Shown in pieces: positions 37,335-49,755 of a DNA stretch of 64,000 bases. The notes under the pieces were generated by a model, which worked only from the letters and a program-made list of their open reading frames with translations, was not told the origin of the DNA and did not search any database. Location: NCBI RefSeq assembly GCF_002811875.1, contig NZ_NPDZ01000015.1:1-64000 (forward strand), given 5' to 3'. Within the stretch, counting starts at the first letter, position 1. Every line of letters begins with the position of its first letter. Made by a program: the position numbers and the translations under genes. The stretch is from Leptospira perolatii. Its GTDB lineage: Bacteria; Spirochaetota; Leptospiria; Leptospirales; Leptospiraceae.

Positions 37335-38840
37335 TCAGTTCGCGTGTTTTCTCATCTTGATCGACAGTATGATCCCGACAGATATCATAGACATGACCAA
37401 ATGAGATCCCCCGTAACTCATAAAAGAAAGAGGTATCCCTGTCACCGGTAATAATCCTATCACGATCCCTATGTTAATTGCAATATGATAAAATAATAAT
37501 GCAACAATTCCAGAGGCCAATAGCGAACCGAACCTGTCCTTACTTTCGTAGCTAATCTGCAACCCTCGCAAGGGAATCGAAAATAGAAAGAACAGCAAAA
37601 AGGTGGATCCGATAAATCCGGACTGCTCCGCCCAGGATGCGAATATAAAGTCAGTGCTAGACTCCGGGACGTGAGGAATTCTGCCCTCCGTCATTTCGGC
37701 GTTCAAAAATCCCTTTCCGAACAATTTTCCGGATCCTACTGCAGGCTTGGAAGCTCTCAATTGGTAGCCCGCCCCCTGCTTAAATCCGTCTGGATTCAGG
37801 AAGGCAGTTAGACGAATGACCTGATTTTCGCGGAATGGGACTGTCTTCATTACGACGACTGCGGATAATATGCTGATTCCGAAAATTCCTAATGGAATAT
37901 AATAAGTTCTTAAACTTCTTGCACCTCTTGCGATTCTAAGGAAAATCATTATGATACTTAGAACAATCAGAGTAGATCCAAATCCTACCAACAACGCTTG
38001 ATTTGAAAGAAGTTTGAAAATAAAGCTGGCCTCAATTTCTACAACTTGGTCTACAGCTTCTTTGAGTGCCGCAAAAGTTTTTGGAGACAAGCTTGCGTTC
38101 TTTATTTCGTCTCCTTCGAGTACTCTCCAAACTTTTCCACCGAGTCGATTTACAATCGAAAGTAAATCGGTTTTGCCGGTTCTTTGCAAGAATTCCTGAA
38201 TATCGTTTAATAAAGTGAGCCTGGAATACTCCACATACATCGGAAGAACCAAGGATATTCCACCCAATGTGAGAAAGGAACTGATGTGCAAGTAATCCGC
38301 CCCTCCCAAAAACAGCATCGTGAACAAGATCGGCAGAAAAGATAGCGCCGTTCCAAAGTCAGGTTGCAAAAGGATAAACGCCATCGGAACCAGTACGATC
38401 ACGAAAGGTAGAATCAAAACCGTGATCTTTTTCATTTCCTTTTCTCTCAGCACTAAATACTGACCTAAAAGAATTACGGTTGCTAACTTGGCGAATTCAG
38501 AAACTTGGAATCCGACTGGACCGATCTTTAGCCAAGATCTTGCTCCCCTTCCTGAAGGAAGATATCCTATCCCAGGAATTAGGGTTAAGATTAGTAGTAG
38601 TACCATGAAAAGATAAATAAAAAGAGCGTAAGCGCCTAACAACTGGTAGTTGATTCTTGAAACGAAAAACATTGCGGCTAGCCCAATTCCAAAATAGACC
38701 AACTGCTTGTACCATTTTCCAGGAGAATCCTCGAAATTCACCTCTTGGGAATAAAGTGTGAAGACGCTGCAAAGTACTACGATGATTACAGAGAGCACTA
38801 AAAAGTAATCGATTCGGTCGATGGTTCTATCTGACATCAT
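37335..38840 (-). CDS. rodA: RodA, SEDS peptidoglycan glycosyltransferase
   Basis: Polymerises lipid II into glycan strands during side-wall growth, working with PBP2. SEDS features are [22 protein letters not shown] (99-120), [11 protein letters not shown] (158-168), PESSTDFIF (392-400) and the final MSYGGSHLV. At 501 residues it is well over 100 longer than the usual RodA. Part of the excess is a hydrophilic segment at about 205-280 between membrane helices, including [26 protein letters not shown], likely an extracytoplasmic loop or small domain. It overlaps the PBP2 gene by 14 bases, which fits a fixed 1:1 complex. The start is the first of two ATG codons. Confidence 0.93.
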   Translation of the reverse strand: MMSDRTIDRIDYFLVLSVIIVVLCSVFTLYSQEVNFEDSPGKWYKQLVYFGIGLAAMFFVSRINYQLLGAYALFIYLFMVLLLILTLIPGIGYLPSGRGARSWLKIGPVGFQVSEFAKLATVILLGQYLVLREKEMKKITVLILPFVIVLVPMAFILLQPDFGTALSFLPILFTMLFLGGADYLHISSFLTLGGISLVLPMYVEYSRLTLLNDIQEFLQRTGKTDLLSIVNRLGGKVWRVLEGDEIKNASLSPKTFAALKEAVDQVVEIEASFIFKLLSNQALLVGFGSTLIVLSIIMIFLRIARGARSLRTYYIPLGIFGISILSAVVVMKTVPFRENQVIRLTAFLNPDGFKQGAGYQLRASKPAVGSGKLFGKGFLNAEMTEGRIPHVPESSTDFIFASWAEQSGFIGSTFLLFFLFSIPLRGLQISYESKDRFGSLLASGIVALLFYHIAINIGIVIGLLPVTGIPLSFMSYGGSHLVMSMISVGIILSIKMRKHAN

Positions 38841-40773
38841 TGGAATTCTCCGGAAGTAGTGGCGAATCGGATTCGGGAATCTCTACACTTCGTTTAAAAG
38901 ATCCTGGCGGAAAGGCTGCCTTAAATATTTCTCTGGCCACAGGTGCAGCTCCCGCGGCGCCACCTACTCCGTATTCAACGAAGACTGCAACTAATACCTG
39001 TTCGCTGACCGGAGCATTTGCAGGAGCATAACCGATAAACCATGCGTGGTTGGATCCAGAAGCTCCTCTTCTTCGAGTTTGAGCCGTTCCGGTCTTGCCC
39101 GCAATATCAGGAAGGAAGGGTTTATTTAAGACAAATGCTGCGGTTCCATTCTTTACAACTAATCGTAAACCTGCCTTGATCGATTCGATCGTAGAGGGCT
39201 GGATCGGTATGTCTCTTAATAACTGAGGCTGGGTTCTATTGATGATCGAATTATCGAGAGGATCGCGGATTTCTCCCACGATATACGGCTGATAGATTTG
39301 TCCGCGGTTCAACAACCCGGCGTAAAATAAAGCCATTCCCAGAGGAGTAACCGACATGAATCCCTGTCCAATGGATAAATTAATCGTATCCCCATCAAAC
39401 CAGCGGGTACCGAAAGTTCTTTTTTTCCAAGCAGAGGATGGTACGAAACCAGTGATTTCTCCCGGAAGATCAATATTCGATTTGGAGTCTAGCCCAAAAT
39501 GTTTTGAATATGTCAAGATCGGATCTGAACCAATTTTATATCCCAGATTATAAAAATACACTGAACAAGATTTTTGTAATGCATGTGCTAAGTCGTTTGT
39601 ACCGTGTCCGCCTTTTTCCCAACAAAGGAACACTTGATCAGGAACTCCCACAAAAGTGGACTTGAGAGTAAAGCTTCCGTTGCAACTATAAGCGGTATCT
39701 TTTGTATAATCTATCTTGTGGCTGCTTTCTAGTGCCGCCATTGCAACCAAAGTCTTATAAGTCGACGCCGGAGGAAATTTGGACTGAATTGCCAAATTCA
39801 AAAAACCTCCGTTCTTATCCACTCTCTTGTAGTGGGAGGTCCTCTCGGATCTGTTCTTTCCGGAGAGTATGTTCGGATCGTAACTCGGATTCGATGCCAT
39901 CGCGAGGACTTCTCCAGTAGAAGGTCGAATCGCGATTGCGGTTCCTCTTATCCCTTTCAATGCTTTGTAAGCTGCGATCTGGATATCCTTGTCGATGGTT
40001 AGTACGAGATTGTTTCCAGGACTGGAATGTTCTACTACCCTCTCTTCTTCTATATTTCCTTCCGAACTTCTTTTTTGGATGCGAAATCCGTCTGTACCTC
40101 TAAGTTCAGAATCATACTCCAGCTCCAGACCGTTCTTTCCGAGCCATTGGTAGGATTTAATTTCTCTAGTGAGAAGATCAGTCTTTGAGGGTTTTCCGAT
40201 ATAGCCTGTTACATGAGCCAGCGCCGGACCCATCTTGTAGATTCTTCTTGGGGACGGCACCAATATTACGTATTTTGAAATTGTATCGAATACCGAAATT
40301 CTTTCTTGCTGTGCCTTGCTAATCGCCTCTAAAAGAACGAATGGCTTTTTAGATTTGATATTCTTGGAAAATCTTGGTTCAATCAAATCCTCTTCGTAAT
40401 AGGAAAGAGGAATCGAAAGCGTCCTGGAAAATTCCTGGAGAAAATTTCTTACTTTTACAGGATCATATTTTAATAAAGAAGTGTTTAACACAGCATCCAA
40501 ACTGGAGTAGTTGGAAACAAGCGCCATGGATGTTTCTGGAGTGAGAAAATTCCGGTCGAACATTTCTCCTCTTGCCGCAGGGATCGTCTCACTCTTTCTA
40601 ACGAATTTTTCGGCCTTTAAGGAATTGTCCGTTCCGTGTACTATCTGCAGATTGAATAGCTGTATAACAAAGGAGGCAAGTGTAAACACCACGAAGCCCG
40701 AAAAGATATAGAGCCGGATTCGAAAGCTTCTTTCTAGCTTAAACTCTGTTGCTGTAGGAGATCCACCGAGCAC
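38827..40773 (-). CDS. mrdA: Penicillin-binding protein 2 (elongasome transpeptidase)
   Basis: Class B PBP cross-linking peptidoglycan during elongation. One N-terminal membrane helix (about 19-41) anchors it. A dimerisation/pedestal domain runs to about 250, with ARGEMFDRN at 67-75. The transpeptidase has S337TYK340 as active-site serine motif and a KTGTAQ box near residue 560. The second motif, normally SxN or SxD, reads S402CS404, a minor oddity. The start is GTG, one base after the mreD stop, and the end overlaps rodA by 14 bases. Together with RodA it forms the polymerase/cross-linker pair directed by MreBCD. Confidence 0.93.
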   Translation of the reverse strand: MLGGSPTATEFKLERSFRIRLYIFSGFVVFTLASFVIQLFNLQIVHGTDNSLKAEKFVRKSETIPAARGEMFDRNFLTPETSMALVSNYSSLDAVLNTSLLKYDPVKVRNFLQEFSRTLSIPLSYYEEDLIEPRFSKNIKSKKPFVLLEAISKAQQERISVFDTISKYVILVPSPRRIYKMGPALAHVTGYIGKPSKTDLLTREIKSYQWLGKNGLELEYDSELRGTDGFRIQKRSSEGNIEEERVVEHSSPGNNLVLTIDKDIQIAAYKALKGIRGTAIAIRPSTGEVLAMASNPSYDPNILSGKNRSERTSHYKRVDKNGGFLNLAIQSKFPPASTYKTLVAMAALESSHKIDYTKDTAYSCNGSFTLKSTFVGVPDQVFLCWEKGGHGTNDLAHALQKSCSVYFYNLGYKIGSDPILTYSKHFGLDSKSNIDLPGEITGFVPSSAWKKRTFGTRWFDGDTINLSIGQGFMSVTPLGMALFYAGLLNRGQIYQPYIVGEIRDPLDNSIINRTQPQLLRDIPIQPSTIESIKAGLRLVVKNGTAAFVLNKPFLPDIAGKTGTAQTRRRGASGSNHAWFIGYAPANAPVSEQVLVAVFVEYGVGGAAGAAPVAREIFKAAFPPGSFKRSVEIPESDSPLLPENSNDVR

Positions 40774-41277
40774 TTAAGCCTCCGCTTGCTCCAAACGATA
40801 CAACTTGCCGAGAAGATAGAAAAAGAGCGGAGCAATAATAGCGTTGTAGATGGAAGTTCCAAATAGAGAATAACTAAGATTCTCGTGAAAAAAGAGAGAG
40901 AACAGAAGGTAGGTCGCTACCCTAGTTACGAAAGTTATAATAACAGAATATAACGTGATTGAAAGATAGTTCTCGTGATACGCAGAACGTGCGAACTTTC
41001 CGACAAGAAAGCCCATCAGACAAAATGTGAGTGAGTGCAGCCCGATCTTATAAGTGACTACGTTTCCAACGATTTCTCCGCCAAGCCCTGAATCAGAAAG
41101 CAGGCCTCCGAAAAAACCCACCCATACTCCAGCAAGTGCTCCTTTTCTGAGCGCAAAGAAAAGCACGAATAGAACCATAAAATCTGGCTTGGTTCCGAAA
41201 GTTTCAAATGAATTCGTTCCGTTCAAAAAATGCGCGATAAAAAGTCCCGCGCCAATAACGACGTATTCTAAAATCAT
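40774..41277 (-). CDS. mreD: Rod shape-determining protein MreD
   Basis: A 167-residue membrane protein with five to six helices and the short polar ends typical of MreD. It links MreC and the PBP2-RodA synthase to MreB filaments. Sequence conservation in this family is low; the assignment rests on length, hydropathy and its place between mreC and PBP2. The ATG overlaps the mreC stop by four bases, and GAGGAG eight bases upstream lies in the end of mreC. Confidence 0.85.
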   Translation of the reverse strand: MILEYVVIGAGLFIAHFLNGTNSFETFGTKPDFMVLFVLFFALRKGALAGVWVGFFGGLLSDSGLGGEIVGNVVTYKIGLHSLTFCLMGFLVGKFARSAYHENYLSITLYSVIITFVTRVATYLLFSLFFHENLSYSLFGTSIYNAIIAPLFFYLLGKLYRLEQAEA

Positions 41278-42407
41278 TCCGCATTCTCCTCTTCGGAGAA
41301 ACCGCCGCCTTCCGGCTTAGACTTAGGGGGCTTTTTATTTTCATTCAAAGGAGTTTGCCCTTCATTGCTTTGGGGTTTTTCCTTCTCCCTTTCTTCTTTA
41401 GGATAACTTAATTCACCAAAATAAGGATTTTCTAAATTAATATTTTGACCTTCTGGCCATGTCTCTGCCCATTTTTCTGGCAGCTTCATTAGAATGGTTA
41501 CGGACTCGATCATATCGAATCGAATAAAAGGTTTTAAGAATGCGGTCTTAAAACTTCCATCTCTGGGTCCCTCTTCCGTGATGATACCTACTGGGATTCC
41601 GGGAGGAAACACTCCGGAAGAACCGGAAGAGTATACTGCTTTTCCAATTTTACTCAGAGATTCTGTGTATTGAATCATCTCGGAAGGACCTAAAGGATAA
41701 TCTCCGAATACTCGCGGATCGATGACGATCCCGCTATCAATATAGTTCAATAGCGCTTCGATTCCTTTTCCGGAATTTCCAGAAAGATTTGCCCAAAGGT
41801 TGCTGTCCGGAATCGAAACGCCCATATTGAAGTTGGAGTTGATGATAGGTTGGACGACTGCAGAGCCGCCGGTAACCGCGATTACTTTTCCGACTAGGGC
41901 TTCAATGATCTCTCCCTTTTGGTTCACAGCTCGGGCAGTGACGGGCATATAAGGTTTGATCCCGGCTTCTGATCCTTTGTCTACAATGATCGTTCTATAA
42001 ATGGAATTCAATCGAACGGAAAGTACTTCCGCTTTTACTGTAGGATATTTTTGCCTGGTGTTAAAACGGAGTTCTCTTCTTAAGGATTCGTTTTCTCTAT
42101 CTAGTTTTTCTAAATCTTGCGGAAGCAATTTGTAATCGTCGATCGCCGCGACACAAGCATCTCTTTCTTGTCTTACGCTTTCGAAAGACTCTAACTTGTT
42201 GTAGGCTCCTTTGAAAAAAGAACCCAAGCCATCGATGGATCCTGAAACACTATCACCGACTCTCTGAAAACTTGCAATACCTCTAACGAGTACGTTACTT
42301 CTAAAGGTTAAAGAGAGAATAGAAAAGAGTACACAGAAAAGGAGGGAAACTGTTTCTTTACTTTTACTGATCTGAATCCAAAGCATTCGATTGTATTTGC
42401 CCGCCAA
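41274..42407 (-). CDS. mreC: Rod shape-determining protein MreC
   Basis: Periplasmic scaffold of the elongation complex. One N-terminal helix (about 15-33) is followed by a coiled coil (about 60-100, [17 protein letters not shown]) and the two-barrel MreC domain (about 105-285; [13 protein letters not shown] and [18 protein letters not shown] are typical). The tail after 315 is long, charged and proline-rich, longer than usual for MreC. The frame opens with TTG at 42407; ATG at 42386 is a likely alternative, and neither has a strong Shine-Dalgarno. It is 66 bases behind mreB and overlaps mreD by four. Confidence 0.92.
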   Translation of the reverse strand: MAGKYNRMLWIQISKSKETVSLLFCVLFSILSLTFRSNVLVRGIASFQRVGDSVSGSIDGLGSFFKGAYNKLESFESVRQERDACVAAIDDYKLLPQDLEKLDRENESLRRELRFNTRQKYPTVKAEVLSVRLNSIYRTIIVDKGSEAGIKPYMPVTARAVNQKGEIIEALVGKVIAVTGGSAVVQPIINSNFNMGVSIPDSNLWANLSGNSGKGIEALLNYIDSGIVIDPRVFGDYPLGPSEMIQYTESLSKIGKAVYSSGSSGVFPPGIPVGIITEEGPRDGSFKTAFLKPFIRFDMIESVTILMKLPEKWAETWPEGQNINLENPYFGELSYPKEEREKEKPQSNEGQTPLNENKKPPKSKPEGGGFSEEENAE

Positions 42408-42473
42408 CCTATAGATCGGTCGAACTTGAAAATTCGATAATACCCGATCCTTTCAGCCCCCCAAAAAAGATTT

Positions 42474-43496
42474 CTAGCGAATTCCCGGCTTGATGTACTT
42501 GAGCTCGTCCAAGTATTTTCCGGTACCCAAAACCACACAGGTCAGTGGGTTTTCCGCGCGGAAGACAGGTACACCGGTTTCCTTGGAAAGATAGGTTTCG
42601 AGTCCTCTTAGCAAGCAACCGCCTCCGGTTAATACGATCCCTCGTTCTACAATGTCGGAAGCCAATTCAGGAGGAGTCTTTTCCAGGACCCTTTTGATTC
42701 CATCGAGTATTTCGTCCGTAGGTTCTTTAAGAGCTTTTCGAATCTCATTCGATTCCAGTTCTAAGGTTCTAGGAAGTCCAGAAATCGCGTCCCGACCTTT
42801 TACTTCCATCGTCTCGGTTTTCTTTTCTGGATATGCATTTCCGATCGTAAGCTTGATATCTTCCGCGGTACGCTCACCAACTACGAGGTTATATTGATTT
42901 CTCAAATATTTGATAATTGCTTCGTCGAACTCGTCTCCACCCGTACGGATAGATTCTGCGATTACCATTCCGCCTAAGGAAATGACTGCGATTTCGGTGG
43001 TTCCACCGCCTATATCTACGATCATATTTCCCGCAGGTTCGTTGATTGGGATATTGGCACCGATTGCTGCGGCCAAGGCTTCCTCAATCAAAAAGATTTC
43101 TCTCGCACCGGCCTGTTCTGCAGATTCGCGGACGGCGCGTCTTTCTACTTCCGTAATTCCGGAAGGAACTCCAATCACAATTCGAGGTTTTACAAAGGTA
43201 GTCCGATTGTGTACCTTTGCGATAAAGTAGCGGATCATTTTTTCCACGGTTTCGAAATCCGCGATAACCCCGTCTTTCATAGGTCGGATGGCGACGATCT
43301 CTCCCGGAGTTCGTCCTAGCATCCTTTTCGCCTCTTGGCCCACTGCCAAAACCTTTCCGGTGGCTGCATGCACTGCCACAACCGACGGTTCGGAAAGAAC
43401 GATCCCCTGCCCTTTTACGTGAACCAAAGTATTTGCGGTTCCGAGGTCGATTCCCATATCGTTGGAAAATAATCCGTAGAGCTTATCGAATATCAT
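42474..43496 (-). CDS. mreB: Rod shape-determining protein MreB
   Basis: Bacterial actin homologue that forms membrane-bound filaments and guides wall synthesis. Nucleotide-binding motifs are clear: [16 protein letters not shown] near 14-29 (phosphate 1), [70 protein letters not shown] (phosphate 2) and [15 protein letters not shown] (adenosine). Length (340) is normal. It is the first gene of the five- to six-gene cell-shape operon and is divergent from the Ppx/GppA gene across 210 bases, where the operon promoter must lie. Confidence 0.97.
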   Translation of the reverse strand: MIFDKLYGLFSNDMGIDLGTANTLVHVKGQGIVLSEPSVVAVHAATGKVLAVGQEAKRMLGRTPGEIVAIRPMKDGVIADFETVEKMIRYFIAKVHNRTTFVKPRIVIGVPSGITEVERRAVRESAEQAGAREIFLIEEALAAAIGANIPINEPAGNMIVDIGGGTTEIAVISLGGMVIAESIRTGGDEFDEAIIKYLRNQYNLVVGERTAEDIKLTIGNAYPEKKTETMEVKGRDAISGLPRTLELESNEIRKALKEPTDEILDGIKRVLEKTPPELASDIVERGIVLTGGGCLLRGLETYLSKETGVPVFRAENPLTCVVLGTGKYLDELKYIKPGIR

Positions 43497-43706
43497 TGCT
43501 TTCCCTTTGCACCGGCTAGCGGTTCTATTTTAAATTTCAGGAAGTTCCGTACTGACATTTCCTGCCGCCGCCAGTACGACGAATCTTGGGCGTTTGAGCC
43601 TTCGATCCATTTCAATATTTCCAGCGCAACCCTTACGGGCAATTCCAAAACAAAAAAAACGAAAAACAAATTGGAAACATGGACGGACTTCCTACACTAG
43701 TGGTTT

Positions 43707-45260
<1,554 letters not shown>

Positions 45261-45282
45261 CTCGCTTTGGAACAGTCGGGAA

Positions 45283-46203
45283 TCAGATTGAAATCACTAC
45301 ATTTCCCTTTTTATGCCCCAAGTCAGCGTAAGCATGAGCTTGTGCAGTTTCTTCGAGCGGATAAATCTTATCAATTACAGGCCTGATTTTTTTGGATTCG
45401 ATCAGCTCTTTTAGAAAAATCAGTGATTCTGTTTTTTCACTTGTGATAGATTTTACAGAGAGGTAAGTTCCCTTTTTCTTCAAAATATTTTTGCACGTAG
45501 CTTTTGATATTTTGCCTACTGCATCAAAAATCACATCGAATTGCTGGTCCGCTTTTGAAAAATCTTCCTTTGTGTAATCAATGACTTTATCGGCACCTAT
45601 CGATCTTACCAAATCCAAACTGGAAGTACTACAAACACCTGTAACTTCCGCCTGCCAGTATTTGGCGAGCTGAACCGCGTAAGTTCCTACACTGCCAGAC
45701 GCTCCGTAAATTAGAACTCTTTGTCCCTTTAGGATATTTCCCTTTTTAAGAATATGTAATGCAGTCATTCCTCCGATCGGAATCGCTGTTGCTTCCTCGA
45801 AGGTTGTTTGACTCGGCATGATTGTTACGACGCCCAACTTCCAACTTTCTGGTACACATACATATTCTGCATAAGCTCCTTGTCGCAATCCAGTAGTTGT
45901 CCCGAAGACCTTATCTCCTATTTTAAAAAGGCTCACATCCTTCCCAACCTTTTCGATTTCGCCAGCAAATTCATATCCCAGTATCTGTCTCTTTGGCCTA
46001 TTCATACCAAAGATTAAACGCATCATGATCGTAAAAAACTTAGAATCAGGATGCCTTCCCGCCCGAACAAACTGAGTCCCTGCTGTAACCGTCGTGGCAC
46101 GCACCTTTACTAAAATTTCATTCTCTTTAGGCTCAGGCTTTTCCGCGTTTACAAGTGTAAGGACCTCCGGCGGTCCATAATTTTCGTAAATGATTGCTTT
46201 CAT
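45283..46203 (-). CDS. NAD(P)-dependent quinone-oxidoreductase-like protein (MDR family)
   Basis: A 306-residue member of the zinc-independent medium-chain reductase group. MKAIIYENYGPPEVLTL is the typical start, LGYEFAGEIEKVGKDV marks the catalytic domain, and IYGASGSVGTYAVQLAKY (about 159-176) is the Rossmann dinucleotide loop; the AXXGXXG form suggests NADPH. The structural and catalytic zinc cysteines of alcohol dehydrogenases are absent. The cofactor fold and the PVIDKIYPLEETAQAHAY end are standard. Likely role is reduction of quinones or reactive enones. It stands alone at the border of the accessory segment. Confidence 0.88.
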   Translation of the reverse strand: MKAIIYENYGPPEVLTLVNAEKPEPKENEILVKVRATTVTAGTQFVRAGRHPDSKFFTIMMRLIFGMNRPKRQILGYEFAGEIEKVGKDVSLFKIGDKVFGTTTGLRQGAYAEYVCVPESWKLGVVTIMPSQTTFEEATAIPIGGMTALHILKKGNILKGQRVLIYGASGSVGTYAVQLAKYWQAEVTGVCSTSSLDLVRSIGADKVIDYTKEDFSKADQQFDVIFDAVGKISKATCKNILKKKGTYLSVKSITSEKTESLIFLKELIESKKIRPVIDKIYPLEETAQAHAYADLGHKKGNVVISI

Positions 46204-46339
46204 GAATCCTTCTATTCAATAATTCATATTTTTCTAATAAATTCTGTGTGCTTGTGAAAGGCCAGCATCCAAAAAGTGTACTATTTATACTTATCGATTT
46301 CGTCCTTCCCCCGGACAGTTTATCATTGAAAATAAGGTT

Positions 46340-47137
46340 TTACTTCAAATGATGTTCTCTTAGGTCTAAATAAACCTCACATACAGAACCATGATGAATA
46401 TATTTGTATTTTGTAATGCCTGAATACGGCTCAAACTGAATTTCGGTATAGCTAGATAAAGCGCGCTGGATAATTTGAAATGCAAGATATTTCTTCATCT
46501 TTCTCAATGATTTTTGGGCCTTAGACAGAACTCGGTCTACTTGCCAATCATATCCTTCTACCTCCCCATCAGGGCCCTTGGTGCCTCCGAATTTCTGCCC
46601 ATCAAATAAGGGAAATTCGAAAGCAATATCATCCAAATCAAGATTTGGTAAATTAGAATTCTTGCGCAGATCGGAAATTACTGTATCGACGGAATCTCCT
46701 CTAATTTCAAATAGCTTTCCCCCGACAGATAGATACGCATACCTTTCGGGGCGAATCACCACTTTCTTCAGATTTTTATGTTCTGGTTTAAGATACCAAA
46801 CTGCCTGAGATGGATGACCTTCAAGAATGAATAGTTGGGCTTCTCGATTTTTTATTACTTCCAAAACGCGCATTTCTATAGAAATATTTTTTTCTATGGT
46901 TTTACCGGGACCTATGCTCTGCTTTGCTTTTCCCGAATACCACCACCGATTACCAGGCTCTAACGGAAAATACTTTGGGACGTCTGCGGAACTAAAATCC
47001 GAGGTCTCGCCTGCCTGATTCATTCGAGCTCTCGTGCTTTTCGAGTCCATCTCAGCAGTGAAACCAAACAGAGAAACAAACATTATAGAAAATAATACCT
47101 TAGTTGCTATTCTCAACAATTCAGATTTGTTTCTCAT
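46340..47137 (-). CDS. Secreted protein, unknown function
   Basis: The open frame extends to a GTG at 47185, but the ATG at 47137 has GGGGAG five bases upstream and begins a good signal peptide (MRNKSELLRIATK, then hydrophobic VLFSIMFVSLFGF), so this start is preferred and gives 265 residues. No lipobox cysteine is seen. The mature part opens with YFPLEPGNRWWYSG, a pattern common to bacterial proteins that read like beta-sandwich outer-layer proteins, and continues with alternating beta strands (ISIEMRVLEVI, AQLFILEGHP). I know no function for this group. It is a single-gene unit. Confidence 0.7.
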   Translation of the reverse strand: MRNKSELLRIATKVLFSIMFVSLFGFTAEMDSKSTRARMNQAGETSDFSSADVPKYFPLEPGNRWWYSGKAKQSIGPGKTIEKNISIEMRVLEVIKNREAQLFILEGHPSQAVWYLKPEHKNLKKVVIRPERYAYLSVGGKLFEIRGDSVDTVISDLRKNSNLPNLDLDDIAFEFPLFDGQKFGGTKGPDGEVEGYDWQVDRVLSKAQKSLRKMKKYLAFQIIQRALSSYTEIQFEPYSGITKYKYIHHGSVCEVYLDLREHHLK

Positions 47138-47185
47138 TTCAACTCCCCGCACAACTTCTTTGAGTGCAAACGATACCATATCCAC

Positions 47186-47698
47186 TTCAAAATCGAGACA
47201 CCAGTTTAGCGCAACGAGATCCCGAGACGTCTTCCAAACTTTTGAAATTTAGCTTTATGTAAATTACCGAAATCGACTTAGCAAAAGTTTATTCTACATA
47301 GAAAGTGGACTCGAATTCCCGAAATAATTGTGCGATTGCTGGATCATTCAATGGAGCAGAAACCGATTCGGACCAAAGGACATTTCCGCTTTGTTCGCTA
47401 CCGGCAACAATTCCAAATGCTTGCATCGAACCTGGCCAGTAGGATATTCCAAAACATTGGACCTCACAACGCTACATTTATGCTTCACGTTTCTTCCTAC
47501 TTTTCAAGCATTGTCCGCCGAAAGCGCGAATCGCATCCTACATTTCATCCATACTTCATTGTCCTACAGCCCGCATTGATTCTTCGGTGTTGCAGAATCT
47601 TTTACTCTGCCAATTTCTATAAAGATTTATTATCCGAATTAGCTTTTTGTAATTATTAGATTGCAATTCATCTGACGAAGCTTTAAAAAGTATTTCGA
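47186..47698. other. Gene-free stretch with a possible gene remnant
   Basis: About 510 bases without a sound gene. Two overlapping plus-strand frames near 47330 lack ribosome-binding sites and family resemblance. On the minus strand a frame closing at 47289 reads like the C-terminus of a protein (GIVAGSEQSGNVLWSE ... FESTFYVE) but is cut by stop codons upstream of about 47477, so it may be the tail of a decayed gene. Confidence 0.35.
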
Positions 47699-48070
47699 AT
47701 GTTAACCGAAGCTCAACCAATTGCTTTTATCGCCACAGCTAATCCTGCAAGAGCGAAAGAGTTTTATCAAAATTCTCTGGGGCTAAGATTCGTAAGTGAG
47801 GATCAATTTGCCTTAGTCTTCCATTTGAACAAGACAATGTTGCGCGTTCAGATTGTTGAAAAAGTCACTCCAAAGGAATATACTGCCTTGGGCTGGATGG
47901 TGGAAGACATAGAAAAAGAAATTGAGGAGCTGACTCGAAGAGGGATTCAGTTTGAGCGCTATCCGGGGTTGAATCAAGATGTCAGTGGAATTTGGGCTTC
48001 TCCGAGCGGGGCAAAAATTGCCTGGTTTAAGGATCCTGACCAAAACGTGTTATCTCTGACTCAGTACTGA
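47699..48070 (+). CDS. VOC-family (glyoxalase/bleomycin-resistance fold) protein
   Basis: A 123-residue single-domain vicinal-oxygen-chelate protein. It starts with the usual PIAFIATANPARAKEFYQNSLGLRFVSED and ends with GAKIAWFKDPDQNVLSLTQY, covering two beta-alpha-beta-beta-beta units. Members act as isomerases, dioxygenases or binding proteins, so the substrate cannot be given. It lies immediately beside the first attC-like site, on the opposite strand to the toxin-antitoxin pairs, and may be outside the cassette array. Confidence 0.82.
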   Translation: MLTEAQPIAFIATANPARAKEFYQNSLGLRFVSEDQFALVFHLNKTMLRVQIVEKVTPKEYTALGWMVEDIEKEIEELTRRGIQFERYPGLNQDVSGIWASPSGAKIAWFKDPDQNVLSLTQY

Positions 48071-48112
48071 TTCGAGAAATACTTTCATCACCGGGCGTCA
48101 AAGCGAAATGTA

Positions 48113-48176
48113 CCGGAGGTCAAGCAAGGGTTGCCGAGCAATCCAGAAGCGCAGCTTCAGAGCCGACAGTTAGGCG
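48113..48176 (-). repeat. attC-like site A (integron recombination site)
   Basis: Read on the minus strand it starts GCCTAAC (48175-48169), fitting the RYYYAAC box, and continues with an internal hairpin GAAGC-TGC-GCTTC class sequence shared with site B over about 30 bases. The far GTTRRRY end is decayed. It lies directly downstream of the DUF4160/DUF2442 pair. Confidence 0.5.
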
Positions 48177-48211
48177 ATGAACCCGGCGCTATCAATTGAA
48201 TTTTGAGATAT

Positions 48212-48695
<484 letters not shown>

Positions 48696-48832
48696 CCGAC
48701 TCTACAATTGAGCTAAACATTTGTATGTCAATTGATATTTGTTCATTTGCTAATCTACATATAGAACGTACATCGATTCAGAGACTGATTGTGAAAATTT
48801 TAGCTAACAGAAAAATTTTCGCCGGGTTTTTC

Positions 48833-48898
48833 GCCTAACGGTCAAGCCAGAGTCGCGTAAGCGATCTCGAAGCGCAGCTTCAGAGCCGATAGTTAGGA
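48833..48898 (-). repeat. attC-like site B (integron recombination site)
   Basis: Sixty-six bases with complementary ends, CCTAAC (48897-48892 on the minus strand) and GTTAGGC (48839-48833). The inner part contains a 5-bp hairpin with 3-base loop (48869-48881). The GTTAGGC end matches GTTRRRY, the crossover box of integron attC sites. It follows the higA gene and precedes the DUF4160 gene, where a cassette boundary belongs. Confidence 0.6.
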
Positions 48899-48916
48899 AA
48901 GTAGGGCAATAGACTC

Positions 48917-49219
48917 TCAGCCTGTTCTTTGTAGCGTTTGAATACTATCTAATTTGAGTTTTAACTTCTCTTTCTGTTTTCTTATTTCTAAATCATTTTG
49001 AAGATTGATCCAAAACTTATCCGACATACCAAAAAACTTAGCTAACCTTAAAGACATATCCACGGAGATTTTCCGCTTATTGTGCAAAATCTCCAATACT
49101 GTAGAAGTTGAAACATGCAATTCTTTTGCGAGCCTATAAGGAGTTACCTCTAAAGGATCCAAAAACTCTTCTCTAAGAATTTGAGAAACTGTTGGTGTTG
49201 GAATTCTTTTAGTTTTCAT
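48917..49219 (-). CDS. higA: HigA-family antitoxin (XRE helix-turn-helix)
   Basis: Antitoxin of the HigBA type, which neutralises the toxin and represses its own operon. MKTKRIPTPTVSQILREEFLDPL is the classical HigA start, followed by an XRE-type helix-turn-helix (VTPYRLAKELHVSTSTVLEILHNKRKISVDMSLRLAKFFG) and the SDKFWINLQNDLEI dimer helix. The frame extends to a TTG at 49237, but the ATG at 49219 has AAGG nine bases upstream and is preferred. It lies after the toxin gene, the normal order for higBA, and is bounded by attC-like site B downstream. Confidence 0.9.
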   Translation of the reverse strand: MKTKRIPTPTVSQILREEFLDPLEVTPYRLAKELHVSTSTVLEILHNKRKISVDMSLRLAKFFGMSDKFWINLQNDLEIRKQKEKLKLKLDSIQTLQRTG

Positions 49220-49233
49220 AATATAAAGCCTTA

Positions 49234-49515
49234 TCAATGGTAATCCGTGATAGATACATCAAAACAATTTCCTTCTGAAAAGTTGAATGTTATTCTCCAG
49301 TGATCATTTATTCTTACAGAACAATAACCTCTCAGATTTCCTTTCAAATGCTCAAATCTATTTGTAGGAGGACTTTTGAGATCTTCCTCTCTTTCAGCGT
49401 TTTCGAGAATAAGGAGCTTAATTAAAGCCCTACTCTGAATATCTGGAGGTATTTTCTTCGAAAACTCTTGGTGAAAGATCTTCTCTGTTTCCTTATCCCC
49501 AAAAGATTTGATCAT
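49234..49515 (-). CDS. higB: HigB-family toxin (RelE-type mRNA interferase)
   Basis: Ribosome-dependent endoribonuclease toxin of the RelE superfamily. MIKSFGDKETEKIFHQEFSKKIPPDIQ is the typical HigB start, and NRFEHLKGNLRGYCSVRINDHWRITFNF contains the conserved basic residues and R/W pair of the active surface. The open frame extends 12 codons further to 49551, but the ATG at 49515 matches the family N-terminus and gives 93 residues. higA follows at once. The pair sits in an integron-cassette-like setting, where such modules are thought to stabilise arrays. Confidence 0.9.
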   Translation of the reverse strand: MIKSFGDKETEKIFHQEFSKKIPPDIQSRALIKLLILENAEREEDLKSPPTNRFEHLKGNLRGYCSVRINDHWRITFNFSEGNCFDVSITDYH

Positions 49516-49639
49516 TAAACCATATATTCGCAATTCAGATATATCTGTCAATCAGATATATATCCACTTTGCTTAAGAAAATAACCCAATTGTAAAATGT
49601 TTTCTTTTCCGTTTTAATCTATGATTTTTGCCCTATTTC

Positions 49640-49680
49640 GCCTAACTGCTAGTTTATACGCAAGTTCGTCTAAGCCCTTC
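49640..49680 (-). repeat. attC-like site C, partial
   Basis: Read on the minus strand it ends in GTTAGGCG (49647-49639 region), preceded by a GCGTATAAA-like stretch. This is the crossover end of an attC site; no matching opposite box was found upstream, so the site is truncated or decayed. It marks the upstream boundary of the higBA cassette. Confidence 0.4.
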
Positions 49681-49755
49681 CCGAATAAATTAGCTGAATC
49701 TTTTATCCAAATCATTTTGAAAGAAGAAAGGAGAAAGGTTCATTCCACAACTAAA

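Noticed and set aside
47328..47659. Two overlapping plus-strand frames of 83 and 109 codons
   Set aside because: Neither has a start signal or resemblance; they overlap in different phases, which marks chance openness.
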